Shown: one piece after another, positions 34,785 to 42,927 of the stretch
How positions within the stretch are numbered: position 1 is the stretch's first letter
Layout: each line of letters begins with the position of its first letter
Source: Rhodopseudomonas infernalis
Lineage (GTDB): Bacteria; Pseudomonadota; Alphaproteobacteria; Rhizobiales; Xanthobacteraceae
Assembly: GCF_022271405.1 (NCBI RefSeq)
Contig: NZ_JAJNAL010000012.1
Span: 80,702 to 144,701, forward strand
Direction of reading: 5' to 3'
DNA length: 64,000 nucleotides
Translations under genes and position numbers: made by a program
Notes under the pieces: generated by a model
Told to the model about the DNA's origin: nothing
The model's input: the letters and a program-made list of their open reading frames with translations, nothing else
The model's database searches: none

Positions 34785-35237
34785 TTGGATACCAACATTC
34801 TCGATCACCTGAAGACGCTGCACACCGCCGCGATCGACGCCCGCAACGGCTATGAGGAAGCTCTCGAGGACGCCGAGGGCAAGGGTCTGACGTCTTTGTT
34901 TCGCGACATGATCGCGCTGCATCACGGCAACGCCGAGGAGCTCGGCGCGCTGCTGATCAACGCCGGCGAAACAGCCGACGACAGCGGCTCGTTCATGAGC
35001 GTGGTGCACAAGACCATCATGAGTGTGCGGTCGCTGTTCGATGGCCTCGATGGCAGCGTGCTGCCAGGTCTGATCGATGGCGAAAAGCGCAACGTCTCGA
35101 AATACGACGACGCCATCGCCGACGCCGGCGCGGCGCCCGCCGTCCTCACCACCCTGACGGCGCAGCGCGGCAAGCTCCAGGAGAAGATCGCGCTGATGGA
35201 GCAGCAGAACGCGGCGTACGAGGCGGCGAAGGCGTAG
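34785..35237 (+). CDS. Ferritin-like four-helix protein (DUF2383/PA2169 family)
   Basis: A 150-residue helical protein. The TTG at 34785 is the start because AAGGAGG lies five bases before it and no ATG is available before codon 46; the upstream frame has no family likeness. Four helices are visible with the pattern of DUF2383 ferritin-like proteins: HLKTLHTAAIDARNGYEEA, LFRDMIALHHGNAEELGAL, a central pair, and a long last helix. Members often belong to the general stress response. No di-iron ExxH set is obvious beyond the LHHGNAEE region. A possible stress promoter lies just upstream. Confidence 0.78.
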   Translation: MDTNILDHLKTLHTAAIDARNGYEEALEDAEGKGLTSLFRDMIALHHGNAEELGALLINAGETADDSGSFMSVVHKTIMSVRSLFDGLDGSVLPGLIDGEKRNVSKYDDAIADAGAAPAVLTTLTAQRGKLQEKIALMEQQNAAYEAAKA

Positions 35238-35315
35238 CTGCCTCCGCTGCGGTTGTTGTAGCTGTAGCTACAGCCGTCGCGAAACCGCTACGACCCGCGA
35301 CAAGCACCCCCTCCC

Positions 35316-35406
35316 CGTCATGCCCGGCCTTGTGCCGGGCATCCACGTCTTGCTGACGGAAACGCAAGAAAAGGCGTGGATGGCCGGGACAAGCCCAGCC
35401 ATGACG
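35316..35406. repeat. Dispersed palindromic repeat (CGTCATGCCCGGCC family)
   Basis: The gap 35238-35518 is gene-free. It contains an imperfect long hairpin whose left arm begins CGTCATGCCCGGCC and whose right arm ends AGCCATGACG, with CATCCACG facing CGTGGATG inside. Part of the same family is at 25643 and 59525. Confidence 0.75.
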
Positions 35407-35465
35407 AGTGGAGAGGGCATGGGCCAGGTCAAAAGCTTCCACTCGTCGAGCTTAACAAGAGCGCA

Positions 35466-35493
35466 AACAAAACGGGGGCCGAAAGGCCCCCGT
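35466..35493 (-). terminator. Rho-independent terminator of the 148-residue membrane protein gene
   Basis: ACGGGGGCC and GGCCCCCGT pair over a GAAA loop (35472-35493). On the minus strand the stem is followed by GTTTTGTTT. It lies 26 bases past the stop at 35519. Confidence 0.85.
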
Positions 35494-35518
35494 TCGTCAT
35501 CGGCGTCAGATGCGGCGG

Positions 35519-35965
35519 TTACTTCGTCACGGTGCCGGTGTTGCCCGGAGAGTTGCCGACACCAGCATCGGAACCGGTGGGAGCGACACGCGGGTCAGTG
35601 CCGGGGTTGGCCGGCTGATACTGCTTCGGCTCGTTCTGGATGTTCTTCGGCTGCGCCATGCCGGTGGTGTTACCGCCCGTCGCGGCCGGCTGCGACACTT
35701 GCGCCGTCTGGGTATCGTTGCGCGAGCTGACGCCGGTGGCCAGCAGGCCCATCGCGATCAGCGCGAACACGGTGACGCCGATCAGTTCCGGCAGAGCGCC
35801 GTCCGGCGCAGCACCGCGGCCCGTGCCGTTGCCTTCAAGCGTATCGGCTGCCACGGCGCGGTTCGAACGCGAGCGAATGAAGTTCAGAAATGCAAAGCCG
35901 ACGATCGCAACGCCGGCGGCGAGCGTGAAAAACATCAGCCAGCTAATGGGTTGGTCTCCGTTCAT
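35519..35965 (-). CDS. Small membrane protein with a disordered tail
   Basis: A 148-residue protein starting at the ATG at 35963-35965, which follows GGAGG. Two hydrophobic helices (about residues 7-27 and 58-78) are separated by a basic, polar loop. The last 65 residues are rich in asparagine, threonine, proline and glycine and look disordered. They end in GNTGTVTK. No domain is recognised. The gene is a single transcription unit with its own terminator and an EcfG-like promoter 52-76 bases upstream, so stress induction is likely. Confidence 0.7.
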   Translation of the reverse strand: MNGDQPISWLMFFTLAAGVAIVGFAFLNFIRSRSNRAVAADTLEGNGTGRGAAPDGALPELIGVTVFALIAMGLLATGVSSRNDTQTAQVSQPAATGGNTTGMAQPKNIQNEPKQYQPANPGTDPRVAPTGSDAGVGNSPGNTGTVTK

Positions 35966-36016
35966 AGAAGCCTCCGTCAACGGGGTTAAACAGTCGAATG
36001 TCACCTGTCGACTTAC

Positions 36017-36041
36017 AACCGGAGGTTTTCTCAAAGGTTCC
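36017..36041 (-). promoter_or_regulatory. EcfG-type stress promoter
   Basis: On the minus strand GGAAC (36041-36037), seventeen bases, then GTT (36019-36017). This fits the GGAAC-N16/17-cGTT consensus of alphaproteobacterial general-stress promoters. The leader to the ATG at 35965 would be about 40 bases. Confidence 0.5.
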
Positions 36042-36085
36042 AACGCCGGATACTGCCGGCGCGAGATACTCATGCCTGCGACGAA

Positions 36086-39000
36086 TTAGACGGCGTCTTT
36101 CGGCAGTTGCGGATGCATCGGCACCGCGTGCTCGGGCTGCGTTACCGGATCGTCGGAGCGGTCGCGGCCCAGCAGGCGCTGCACCACGACGTAGAACACC
36201 GGCACCATCAGCAGCGCCAGGATCACCACGGCGATCATGCCGCCCATCACGCTGGTGCCGAGCGCCTGCTGACTCTTGCCGCCGGCGCCGCTGGCGATCG
36301 CCATCGGCAGTACGCCGCAGACGAACGCCAGGCCAGTCATCAGGATCGGCCGGAACCGGAGATGACACGCCTCCATGGTAGCGTCGCGAAGCGACTTGCC
36401 TTCCTTGCGGAGGTCCTTGGCGAACTCGACGATGAGAATCGCGTCCTTCGCCGCGAGGCCGATGATCGTGATCAGCCCCACCGTGAAGTACACGTCGTTC
36501 GGCAGCGAACGCATCATCGCCGCGATCACCGCGCCGGTGATGCCGAGCGGCACCGTGAGCAGCACCGCAACCGGGATGGTCCAGCTTTCGTACAGCGCGG
36601 CCAGAACCAGGAACACCACCAGCGCCGACAGCGCCAGCAGGAACGGCGCCTGCGAGCCCGACAGCTTTTCCTGCAACGACTGGCCGGTCCAGTCGTAGCC
36701 GAAGCCGCGCGGCAACTGCCCCGCGAGCCGTTCCATCTCGGCGATCGCGTCGCCGGTGGTGAAGCCGGGCCGTGCCTCGCCGCTCATGCGCATCGCCGGA
36801 TAGTAGTTGAAGCCGACGACCTGTGTCGGGCCCTTCGACCATTCGATGGTCGCGAAGGACGATAGCGGCACCAGCTCGCCGCGGCTGTTCTTGACGTTGT
36901 AGGTCAGGATATCATCGGCCTTCATCCGGTCGGCGATATCCGCCTGCACGATGACGCGCTGCATCCGCCCGCGGTTCGGGAAGTCGTTGACGTAGGCCGA
37001 GCCGAGATTGGTCGAGATCGTATTATTGATGTCCTGGAAGGTGACGCCGAAGGCGCTCGCCTTCTCGCGGTCGATCACCAGATTGATCACCGGCGCCGGC
37101 GGCAGGCCTTCGACATAGACGTTTTGCAGAATCGGGCTGGCGTTGGCGGCAGTGACGAGCTGCTGGCTGGCCTGCACTAGCGCGGTGTAGCCCTTCTGGC
37201 CGCGGTCCTGCAGGCGGAAGCTGAAGCCCGAGGAATTGCCGAGGTTGTCGATCGGCGGCGGTTGCTGTGCGGCGATGCGCGCGTCGCGCACCGAACCAAG
37301 CGCCTTGTTGGCGTCACTGACGATCGCTGCCGCCGACGAGTTGCCGTCACGCTCCGACCAGTCCTTCAACGTGACGAAGGCCTGGGCAGCGTTCATGCCC
37401 TGACCGAGGAAGCTGAAGCCAGTGAGGAAGGTGACGTTCTCGATGCCCTCGCGCTTCAGCAGATAGTCCTCGACCTTCTTGATCACGTCGAACGTTCGAT
37501 TGTAGGACGATTCGGACGGGGTCTGCAGATCGACCGTGACGAAGCCTTGATCGTCGATCGGCAGGAATCCGCCCGGCATCCGCACCAGGCCCCAGCCGAG
37601 CACGCCGATCAGCACCGCATACAGAATCATCAGCCGGCCGGTGCGTCCGAGATTCCAGCGCACGACGCGCGAGTAGCGCTCGCGGGTGCCATCCAGAATG
37701 CGATTGAAGCGGCCGAAAAACCCACGCTCGGCGTGAGCATGGCCTTTCACCACCGGCTTCAGCAGCGTCGCGCACAGCGCCGGGGTCAGCGATAGCGCCA
37801 GCAGCGCCGAGAACGCGATCGCCGACACCATCGTCACCGAGAACTGCCGATAGATGATGCCGACCGAGCCCGGGAAGAACGCCATCGGCACGAACACCGC
37901 GATCAGCACCGCGGTGATACCGACGATCGCGCTGGTGATCTGCGACATTGCTTTGCGGGTAGCTTCCTTTGGCGGGAGCCCCTCCTCTGCCATGATGCGC
38001 TCGACGTTTTCGACCACCACGATGGCGTCGTCGACCAGGATGCCGATCGCCAGCACCATGCCGAACATCGTCAGCATGTTGATCGAATAGCCGAACAGCA
38101 GCAGCGACACACAGGTGCCGAGCAGCGCCACCGGGACCACGATGGTCGGAATGATGGTGTAGCGGATATTCTGCAGGAACAGGAACATCACCACGAACAC
38201 CAGCACCACCGCTTCGATCAGCGTGTGCACCACCTTGGTGATCGAGGCCTCGACCACCGGGGTGATGTTGTAGGGGATCTCGTATTTGATGTTGGCCGGG
38301 AAGAAGCGCGACAGCTCCTTCATCTTGGCTTCGACGGCGCTCGCAGTGGCCAGCGCGTTGCCGGTCGGCGACATCAGCACCGACAGGCCGGCGACCGGCT
38401 TGCCGTTGAGGCGGGTGTTGAACTGATAGCTGAAGCCGCCGATCTCGATCCGGGCGACGTCGCGCAGCCGCACAGTCGACCCATCCGGATTGGCGCGCAG
38501 CACGATCGCGCCGAATTCGTCGGCGGAGGACAGCTGGCCCTTCACCAGCACCAGAACGGAGATCTTCTGCCCCTTGTCGCTGGGCTCGGCGCCGACCGCG
38601 CCGGACGCGACCTGGGCATTCTGCGCCTCGATCGCCTTGGTGACGTCGTCGGAGGTCAGGTTGTAGCCGACCAGCTTGTCGGGATCGATCCAGATGCGCA
38701 GCGCGCGCTCCGTCGAATACAGCGTGGCACGGCCGACGCCGGGAATGCGGCGGATTTCGCCGAGCACGTTGCGGATCATGAAGTCGCCGAGGCCGACTTC
38801 GTCGAGCGAGCCGTCGGTCGAACTCAGCGTGATGATCTGCAGCACCGCGCTGGAGGCTTCCTCGACCAGGATGCCTTGCTGCAGCACCGCGCGCGGCAAC
38901 CGCGCCTCGATGCGCTTGATGCGGTTCTGCACGTTGACCGACGCCATTTCGGTGTCGGTGCCGGGCTCGAAGTTGGCGGTGATTTCGACCTGGCCCAGCG

Positions 39001-39250
39001 AGTCGGACGTCGATTCGAAGTTGAGAATGCCGTTGGCGCCGTTCAGCTCTTCTTCGATCAGCCGGGTGACGCTGTTGTAAAGGTTCTCGGGCGACGCACC
39101 GGGATATTGCGTCGACACCGAAATCGACGGCGGCGCGATGATCGGATACTGCGCGATCGGCAGGAACGGGATCGAGATCACGCCGAGCAGACAGATGAAC
39201 AGCGCGACGACCCAGGCGAAAATCGGCCTGTCGATAAAGAAGGATGGCAT
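36086..39250 (-). CDS. RND efflux pump inner-membrane transporter (HAE1 family)
   Basis: A 1054-residue AcrB/MexB-like proton-driven exporter with twelve predicted membrane helices and two large periplasmic loops. The opening MPSFFIDRPIFAWVVALFI is the HAE1 signature. The proton-relay aspartate pair is seen in GILVDDAIVVVENVERIMAEEG, and GFLPIDDQGF follows the central loop. It forms a trimer and works with the adaptor gene 9 bases upstream. No outer-membrane TolC-like gene is adjacent, so a shared TolC is expected. Multidrug or solvent export is the usual role. Confidence 0.95.
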   Translation of the reverse strand: MPSFFIDRPIFAWVVALFICLLGVISIPFLPIAQYPIIAPPSISVSTQYPGASPENLYNSVTRLIEEELNGANGILNFESTSDSLGQVEITANFEPGTDTEMASVNVQNRIKRIEARLPRAVLQQGILVEEASSAVLQIITLSSTDGSLDEVGLGDFMIRNVLGEIRRIPGVGRATLYSTERALRIWIDPDKLVGYNLTSDDVTKAIEAQNAQVASGAVGAEPSDKGQKISVLVLVKGQLSSADEFGAIVLRANPDGSTVRLRDVARIEIGGFSYQFNTRLNGKPVAGLSVLMSPTGNALATASAVEAKMKELSRFFPANIKYEIPYNITPVVEASITKVVHTLIEAVVLVFVVMFLFLQNIRYTIIPTIVVPVALLGTCVSLLLFGYSINMLTMFGMVLAIGILVDDAIVVVENVERIMAEEGLPPKEATRKAMSQITSAIVGITAVLIAVFVPMAFFPGSVGIIYRQFSVTMVSAIAFSALLALSLTPALCATLLKPVVKGHAHAERGFFGRFNRILDGTRERYSRVVRWNLGRTGRLMILYAVLIGVLGWGLVRMPGGFLPIDDQGFVTVDLQTPSESSYNRTFDVIKKVEDYLLKREGIENVTFLTGFSFLGQGMNAAQAFVTLKDWSERDGNSSAAAIVSDANKALGSVRDARIAAQQPPPIDNLGNSSGFSFRLQDRGQKGYTALVQASQQLVTAANASPILQNVYVEGLPPAPVINLVIDREKASAFGVTFQDINNTISTNLGSAYVNDFPNRGRMQRVIVQADIADRMKADDILTYNVKNSRGELVPLSSFATIEWSKGPTQVVGFNYYPAMRMSGEARPGFTTGDAIAEMERLAGQLPRGFGYDWTGQSLQEKLSGSQAPFLLALSALVVFLVLAALYESWTIPVAVLLTVPLGITGAVIAAMMRSLPNDVYFTVGLITIIGLAAKDAILIVEFAKDLRKEGKSLRDATMEACHLRFRPILMTGLAFVCGVLPMAIASGAGGKSQQALGTSVMGGMIAVVILALLMVPVFYVVVQRLLGRDRSDDPVTQPEHAVPMHPQLPKDAV

Positions 39251-39259
39251 CGGGACGGC

Positions 39260-40477
39260 CTATTGCACCTTCTTCGTCGTTCCGGCGGGCTGGGTGGTGG
39301 CGGTCTGCGGATTCGGCGGCGCTGAAGCTTTGGTCTCTTCAGCGCTCACCGGGACCACGACGTCACCGGCTGCGAATTTCTGAAAGCCTTCGACCACAAC
39401 GCGGGCGCCCGGCTTGAGGCCGTCCAGCACCAGCCATTGTCCGTCTTGCTGCGAACCGACGCGCACAGCCTGCACCGCGACGCGATTGTCGTCCTTGACG
39501 ACGAACACTTCGCTGCCGCCGCCAGCGTTGCGCTGGATCGCCTGGTCGGGCACCGCGATCGCATCGGCGTCGTAGCCCTGCTCGATCCGGACGCGGACAT
39601 ACATGCCCGGAAGCAGCTCGCGGTTAGGATTGTCGAACTCGGCGCGCAGCGTCACCTGTCCGGTGTAGGCGTCGACCTTGGCTTCGGAGAACAGCAGCTT
39701 GCCCGGGATCGGATAGACAGAGCCGTCGTCGAGCACGAGCCGGGCGCGCGCCGCGTCCGGCGCGATCTGATCGAGTTCTCCCGATTCAAAAGCGCGACGC
39801 AGCCGCACCATCTCGGCGACCGGCTGGGTGAAATCCGCATAGACGTGGTCGAGCTGCTGGACGGTGGCGAGGTTGGTGGGGTCGTTCTGCACAACGAGCG
39901 CGCCTTCGCTGACCAGCGCTGCGCCGATGCGGCCGCTAATCGGCGCGCGGATGGTGGCGTATTCGAGATTGAGCTTGGCGCGGGCGACTTCGGCCTCGCG
40001 CGCCGCGACTTCGGCCTCGGCCTGGCGCGAGTTGCTGGCCGCGACTTCATTCTGCGCCTTGGATGCAGCCTGGTCGCGCGCCAGCGCGGCGACGCGCTTG
40101 GCCTGCAGTTCCGCCTGCTCACGCGCGGCATTCGCCTTGGCGAGCGCGGCCTCGGCGGATTTCAAGTCGACTTCAAAAGGACGCGGGTCGACCTGGTAGA
40201 GCGGATCGCCGGCCTTGACTTCGCTGCCCTGCTGGAACGAGCGCTTGGTGACGATGCCCGAGACGCGCGAGCGGACATCGGCGACGCGAACCGGTGTGAT
40301 CCGGCCCGGCAGTTCGCGCACGATCGCGCGGGCATGCGCCTTGACGGTGATGGTGCTGACTTCGGGCTTTTCCGGCGCGGCGGCATTGGCCGTTGTCGGC
40401 TCGTTGCAGCCCGCCAGCATCGGCGCCAGACACGCGAGCGCCATCGCCGAGAAGGCTAACCTGATCGATCCCCGCAT
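39260..40477 (-). CDS. RND efflux periplasmic adaptor lipoprotein
   Basis: A 405-residue AcrA/MexA-type membrane fusion protein. It has a lipoprotein signal with lipobox LAGC (cysteine 24), then the barrel-sandwich lipoyl motif RVSGIVTKRSFQQGSEVKAGDPLYQVD. A long alpha-hairpin of alanine- and glutamate-rich heptads (about residues 110-170) and the beta-barrel domain follow. The last 30 residues are proline/threonine-rich and probably flexible. It links the RND trimer to an outer-membrane channel. No local TetR-type repressor gene is visible. Confidence 0.94.
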   Translation of the reverse strand: MRGSIRLAFSAMALACLAPMLAGCNEPTTANAAAPEKPEVSTITVKAHARAIVRELPGRITPVRVADVRSRVSGIVTKRSFQQGSEVKAGDPLYQVDPRPFEVDLKSAEAALAKANAAREQAELQAKRVAALARDQAASKAQNEVAASNSRQAEAEVAAREAEVARAKLNLEYATIRAPISGRIGAALVSEGALVVQNDPTNLATVQQLDHVYADFTQPVAEMVRLRRAFESGELDQIAPDAARARLVLDDGSVYPIPGKLLFSEAKVDAYTGQVTLRAEFDNPNRELLPGMYVRVRIEQGYDADAIAVPDQAIQRNAGGGSEVFVVKDDNRVAVQAVRVGSQQDGQWLVLDGLKPGARVVVEGFQKFAAGDVVVPVSAEETKASAPPNPQTATTQPAGTTKKVQ

Positions 40478-40858
40478 CGAAAAAACCTCTTGAAAAACCG
40501 CTTGTCACGCAGGCCCGCGACCGGGCGTGCCGAATACACACGGCACCGCGCCTGCGCTTCGCCACAGACGACCTGATGAACGGAAATTAAGTTTGAATTG
40601 GTGCGGCACAACAAGACGCCCCGGCGGCGCAATGTCACAGCCCCGGAACTCGTTGAACATTAAAACTTTTTTGTCGTTCAAGTGCAACCCCGAGGGAGGC
40701 AGCTGCCGTGAATCTCGGACGGTGTTTGGTCGTAACCGGCCTTTGTGCCCGGCGTGCGCCTGATGGCGTACGAACTTAGATGACCGCGACAGCCGGCCAT
40801 CCCGGTCTGGGATTTGCCGGATAACGACGGCGGGGCTCAGGCCATCAACAGGATCGAC
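40478..40858. other. Intergenic region upstream of the RND efflux operon
   Basis: This 381-base region carries no supported gene. It holds the efflux promoter on the minus strand. A pair of short inverted repeats (TTGAAC at 40653-40658 and GTTCAA at 40676-40681) with an A/T-rich spacer might be a regulator site. The right part lies past the end of the monooxygenase gene and shows no clear terminator. Confidence 0.4.
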
Positions 40859-42397
40859 TCAGCGCGTGTAGACGAACGCCGGATCTTCGAGATCAATCTT
40901 CGGCAGTTCGTCTTTTTCGGTCCAATAGTCCTGGCTGTGCTGCCACTCCGGCTTGGCGCCGCGCTTCGGCAGCAAATGCATGCCGCGCATCAGGTATCCC
41001 GGATTGAAGTTTTCCGGATCCATCCACGGCTGCAGTTCCATCCCGGCATCTTCCGGACGGAGCGCCGGGACGACGCTGCGGTGGCCGCGCTGTTTCATGT
41101 GGGTGAGCAGGCGGCAGACGAAATCGGCGACGAGATCGACGCGCAGCGTCCAGCTGGCGCGAAAATAGCCGAACACCCAGGCCATGTTTGGCACGCCGGT
41201 GAACATCATGCCGCGATACGTCACCGTATCGGCGAAGTTCAGCGGCTCACCGTCTATATTGAAGACGATGTCGCCGAGCACGTTGAGATTGAACCCGGTC
41301 GCGGTAACGACGATATCGGCCTCGAGCGTCTCGCCCGACTTCAGCTTGATGCCGGCCTCGGTGAAGCGCTCGATTTCGTCGGTCACCACCGAAGCCTTGC
41401 CGGAGGCGATGCCTTTGAACAGATCGCCGTCCGGCACGAAGGCGATCCGCTGCCGCCAGGGCCGGTAATTCGGCATGAAATGTGGGTCGAGGTTGTAGTC
41501 GGGCCCGAGATGCGCACGCACGCCGGCAAGCAGCTCCTGCTTCACCACCTCGGGCTCGGTCATCGATCGCCGCGTGAACGCCGCCTGGTCGAACAGGATC
41601 TTGCGGCGGACGATCTCGTGAATCCACTCCTCGCAAATCCCAAGTTCGCGCAGCGTGTCGGCGATCTCGATCTTGTTGCGGCCGGGAATGAAATAGGTCG
41701 GGGATCGCTGCAGCACGGTGACGTGCTCGCAGGTCGGCGCCAGCGACGGCACCAGCGTCGCGGCGGTCGCGCCGGAGCCGATCACCACCACCTTCTTGCC
41801 GGCGTAATCAAGATCGTCGGGCCAGGTCTGCGGATGGACGATGCGGCCCTTGAATTCGGCCATGCCATCCCATTCGGGCATGTAGCCCTCGCTGTGGCGA
41901 TAATAGCCCTGACACATCCACAGGAAGTTCGCGGTGACGCGGACCTGCTCACCGGTGTCGACGCGCTCGGCAACGATGGTCCAGCATTGCTCCGCGCTCG
42001 ACCAGCTCGCCGATTGGATGCGATGGCCGTAGTGGATGTGGCGGGCGAGATCGTTATCTTCGATCACTTCGCCGAGATACTCGCGAATCTCGGCCGCGGA
42101 CGCGATCGGCTTGCCGGTCCATGGTTTGAAGCGATACCCAAAGGTATAGAGATCGCTGTCGGAGCGGATTCCGGGATAGCGATGCGTCAGCCAGGTGCCG
42201 CCGAAACCGTCCTGTGCTTCGAGCACGGCGAAGCTGGTGCCGGCGCATTGCTGGGTCAGATGATAAGCGCCGCCGATACCGGAGATGCCGGCGCCGACGA
42301 TCAGCACGTCGACATGGTCGGGCACTTTGTCAGGAAAGGTCGCGGTGTGAGCAGAGGTCCCGACGCGCGGAGCGGCGGCTTCGGCAGACTGGGTCAT
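40859..42397 (-). CDS. Baeyer-Villiger-type flavin monooxygenase
   Basis: A 512-residue FAD- and NADPH-dependent monooxygenase. The FAD motif GAGISGIGG is at residues 35-43 and the NADPH motif GSGATA at 207-212. The Baeyer-Villiger fingerprint FxGxxxHxxxWP is present as FKGRIVHPQTWP at 182-193. Such enzymes insert oxygen next to a ketone or oxidise soft heteroatoms. The start at 42395-42397 follows GAGGAAAC; the 62-codon extension upstream is not supported. It lies past the terminator of the puc operon, so it is a separate unit. The substrate is not evident. Confidence 0.9.
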   Translation of the reverse strand: MTQSAEAAAPRVGTSAHTATFPDKVPDHVDVLIVGAGISGIGGAYHLTQQCAGTSFAVLEAQDGFGGTWLTHRYPGIRSDSDLYTFGYRFKPWTGKPIASAAEIREYLGEVIEDNDLARHIHYGHRIQSASWSSAEQCWTIVAERVDTGEQVRVTANFLWMCQGYYRHSEGYMPEWDGMAEFKGRIVHPQTWPDDLDYAGKKVVVIGSGATAATLVPSLAPTCEHVTVLQRSPTYFIPGRNKIEIADTLRELGICEEWIHEIVRRKILFDQAAFTRRSMTEPEVVKQELLAGVRAHLGPDYNLDPHFMPNYRPWRQRIAFVPDGDLFKGIASGKASVVTDEIERFTEAGIKLKSGETLEADIVVTATGFNLNVLGDIVFNIDGEPLNFADTVTYRGMMFTGVPNMAWVFGYFRASWTLRVDLVADFVCRLLTHMKQRGHRSVVPALRPEDAGMELQPWMDPENFNPGYLMRGMHLLPKRGAKPEWQHSQDYWTEKDELPKIDLEDPAFVYTR

Positions 42398-42564
42398 GTT
42401 TCCTCGACTTTTTTTGTCGTTGCAGCCAGCTTGCCGCCTGGGCCGCGCTTTGCCCAGCATTTTCTTGGCCAGCGCATAATTCAAACGGGGCGCGACCGAA
42501 CCGTGACCGCCACGAATTTTTCGCCGCGTGAAACGCCCACCTGCGATCCTCGTGAGGCCTGACA

Positions 42565-42598
42565 TGCAAAACGCCGCGGGCATTGCTGCCCGCGGCGC
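42565..42598 (-). terminator. Terminator of the puc/repeat-protein operon
   Basis: On the minus strand a ten-pair stem, CGCCGCGGGC facing GCCCGCGGCG with a 6-base loop, is followed by TTTT. It lies 28 bases after the stop of the small repeat protein. It closes the operon that begins at pucB. Confidence 0.85.
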
Positions 42599-42625
42599 CT
42601 TGAGGCCTATCGACCGACGGCTGGC

Positions 42626-42916
42626 TCAGATGTTGAGCAGCAGCGGATAGCCGGAGAAGCTCTTGTACTCGCCTTCCTGCTTCAGCAGCAGCGGCGTGCC
42701 GGAGAACGACTGATACTCGCCCTCCTGCTTCAGGATCAGCGGCGTACCGGAATAGCTCTGGTACTCGCCCTTCTGCTCGAGGATCAGCGGCGTGCCGGAG
42801 AAGCTCTTGTATTCGCCTTCCTGCTTCAGCAGCAGCGGCGTGCCGGAATAGCCTTGGTACTCGCCCTTCTGCTCGAGAATCAGCGGAGTACCGGAGTTTC
42901 CTTTATATTCGCTCAT
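42626..42916 (-). CDS. 96-residue protein made of six 16-residue tandem repeats
   Basis: Almost the whole protein is one repeat, EY(K/Q)x(F/Y)SGTPL(I/L)L(E/K)Q(K/E)G, present five times plus a closing half unit. The tail of the unit alternates between EQKG and KQEG, so neighbouring repeats carry opposite charge patterns. No signal peptide or membrane segment is seen. Glycine and proline at fixed positions with alternating hydrophobic and polar residues suggest a beta-solenoid or an ordered stack. The ATG at 42914-42916 follows AAAGGA. The stop of the related gene upstream is 11 bases away and a terminator follows. I know no described family that matches. A structural or assembly role for the antenna membrane is a guess from its place in the puc operon. 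Confidence 0.8.
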   Translation of the reverse strand: MSEYKGNSGTPLILEQKGEYQGYSGTPLLLKQEGEYKSFSGTPLILEQKGEYQSYSGTPLILKQEGEYQSFSGTPLLLKQEGEYKSFSGYPLLLNI

Positions 42917-42927
42917 GATCAATTCCT

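Noticed and set aside
42626..42916. Regularly spaced 48-base DNA repeats that could be mistaken for a CRISPR array
   Set aside because: The repeats are direct, contiguous, in frame and without unique spacers. They encode a conserved 16-residue unit behind a good ribosome binding site.
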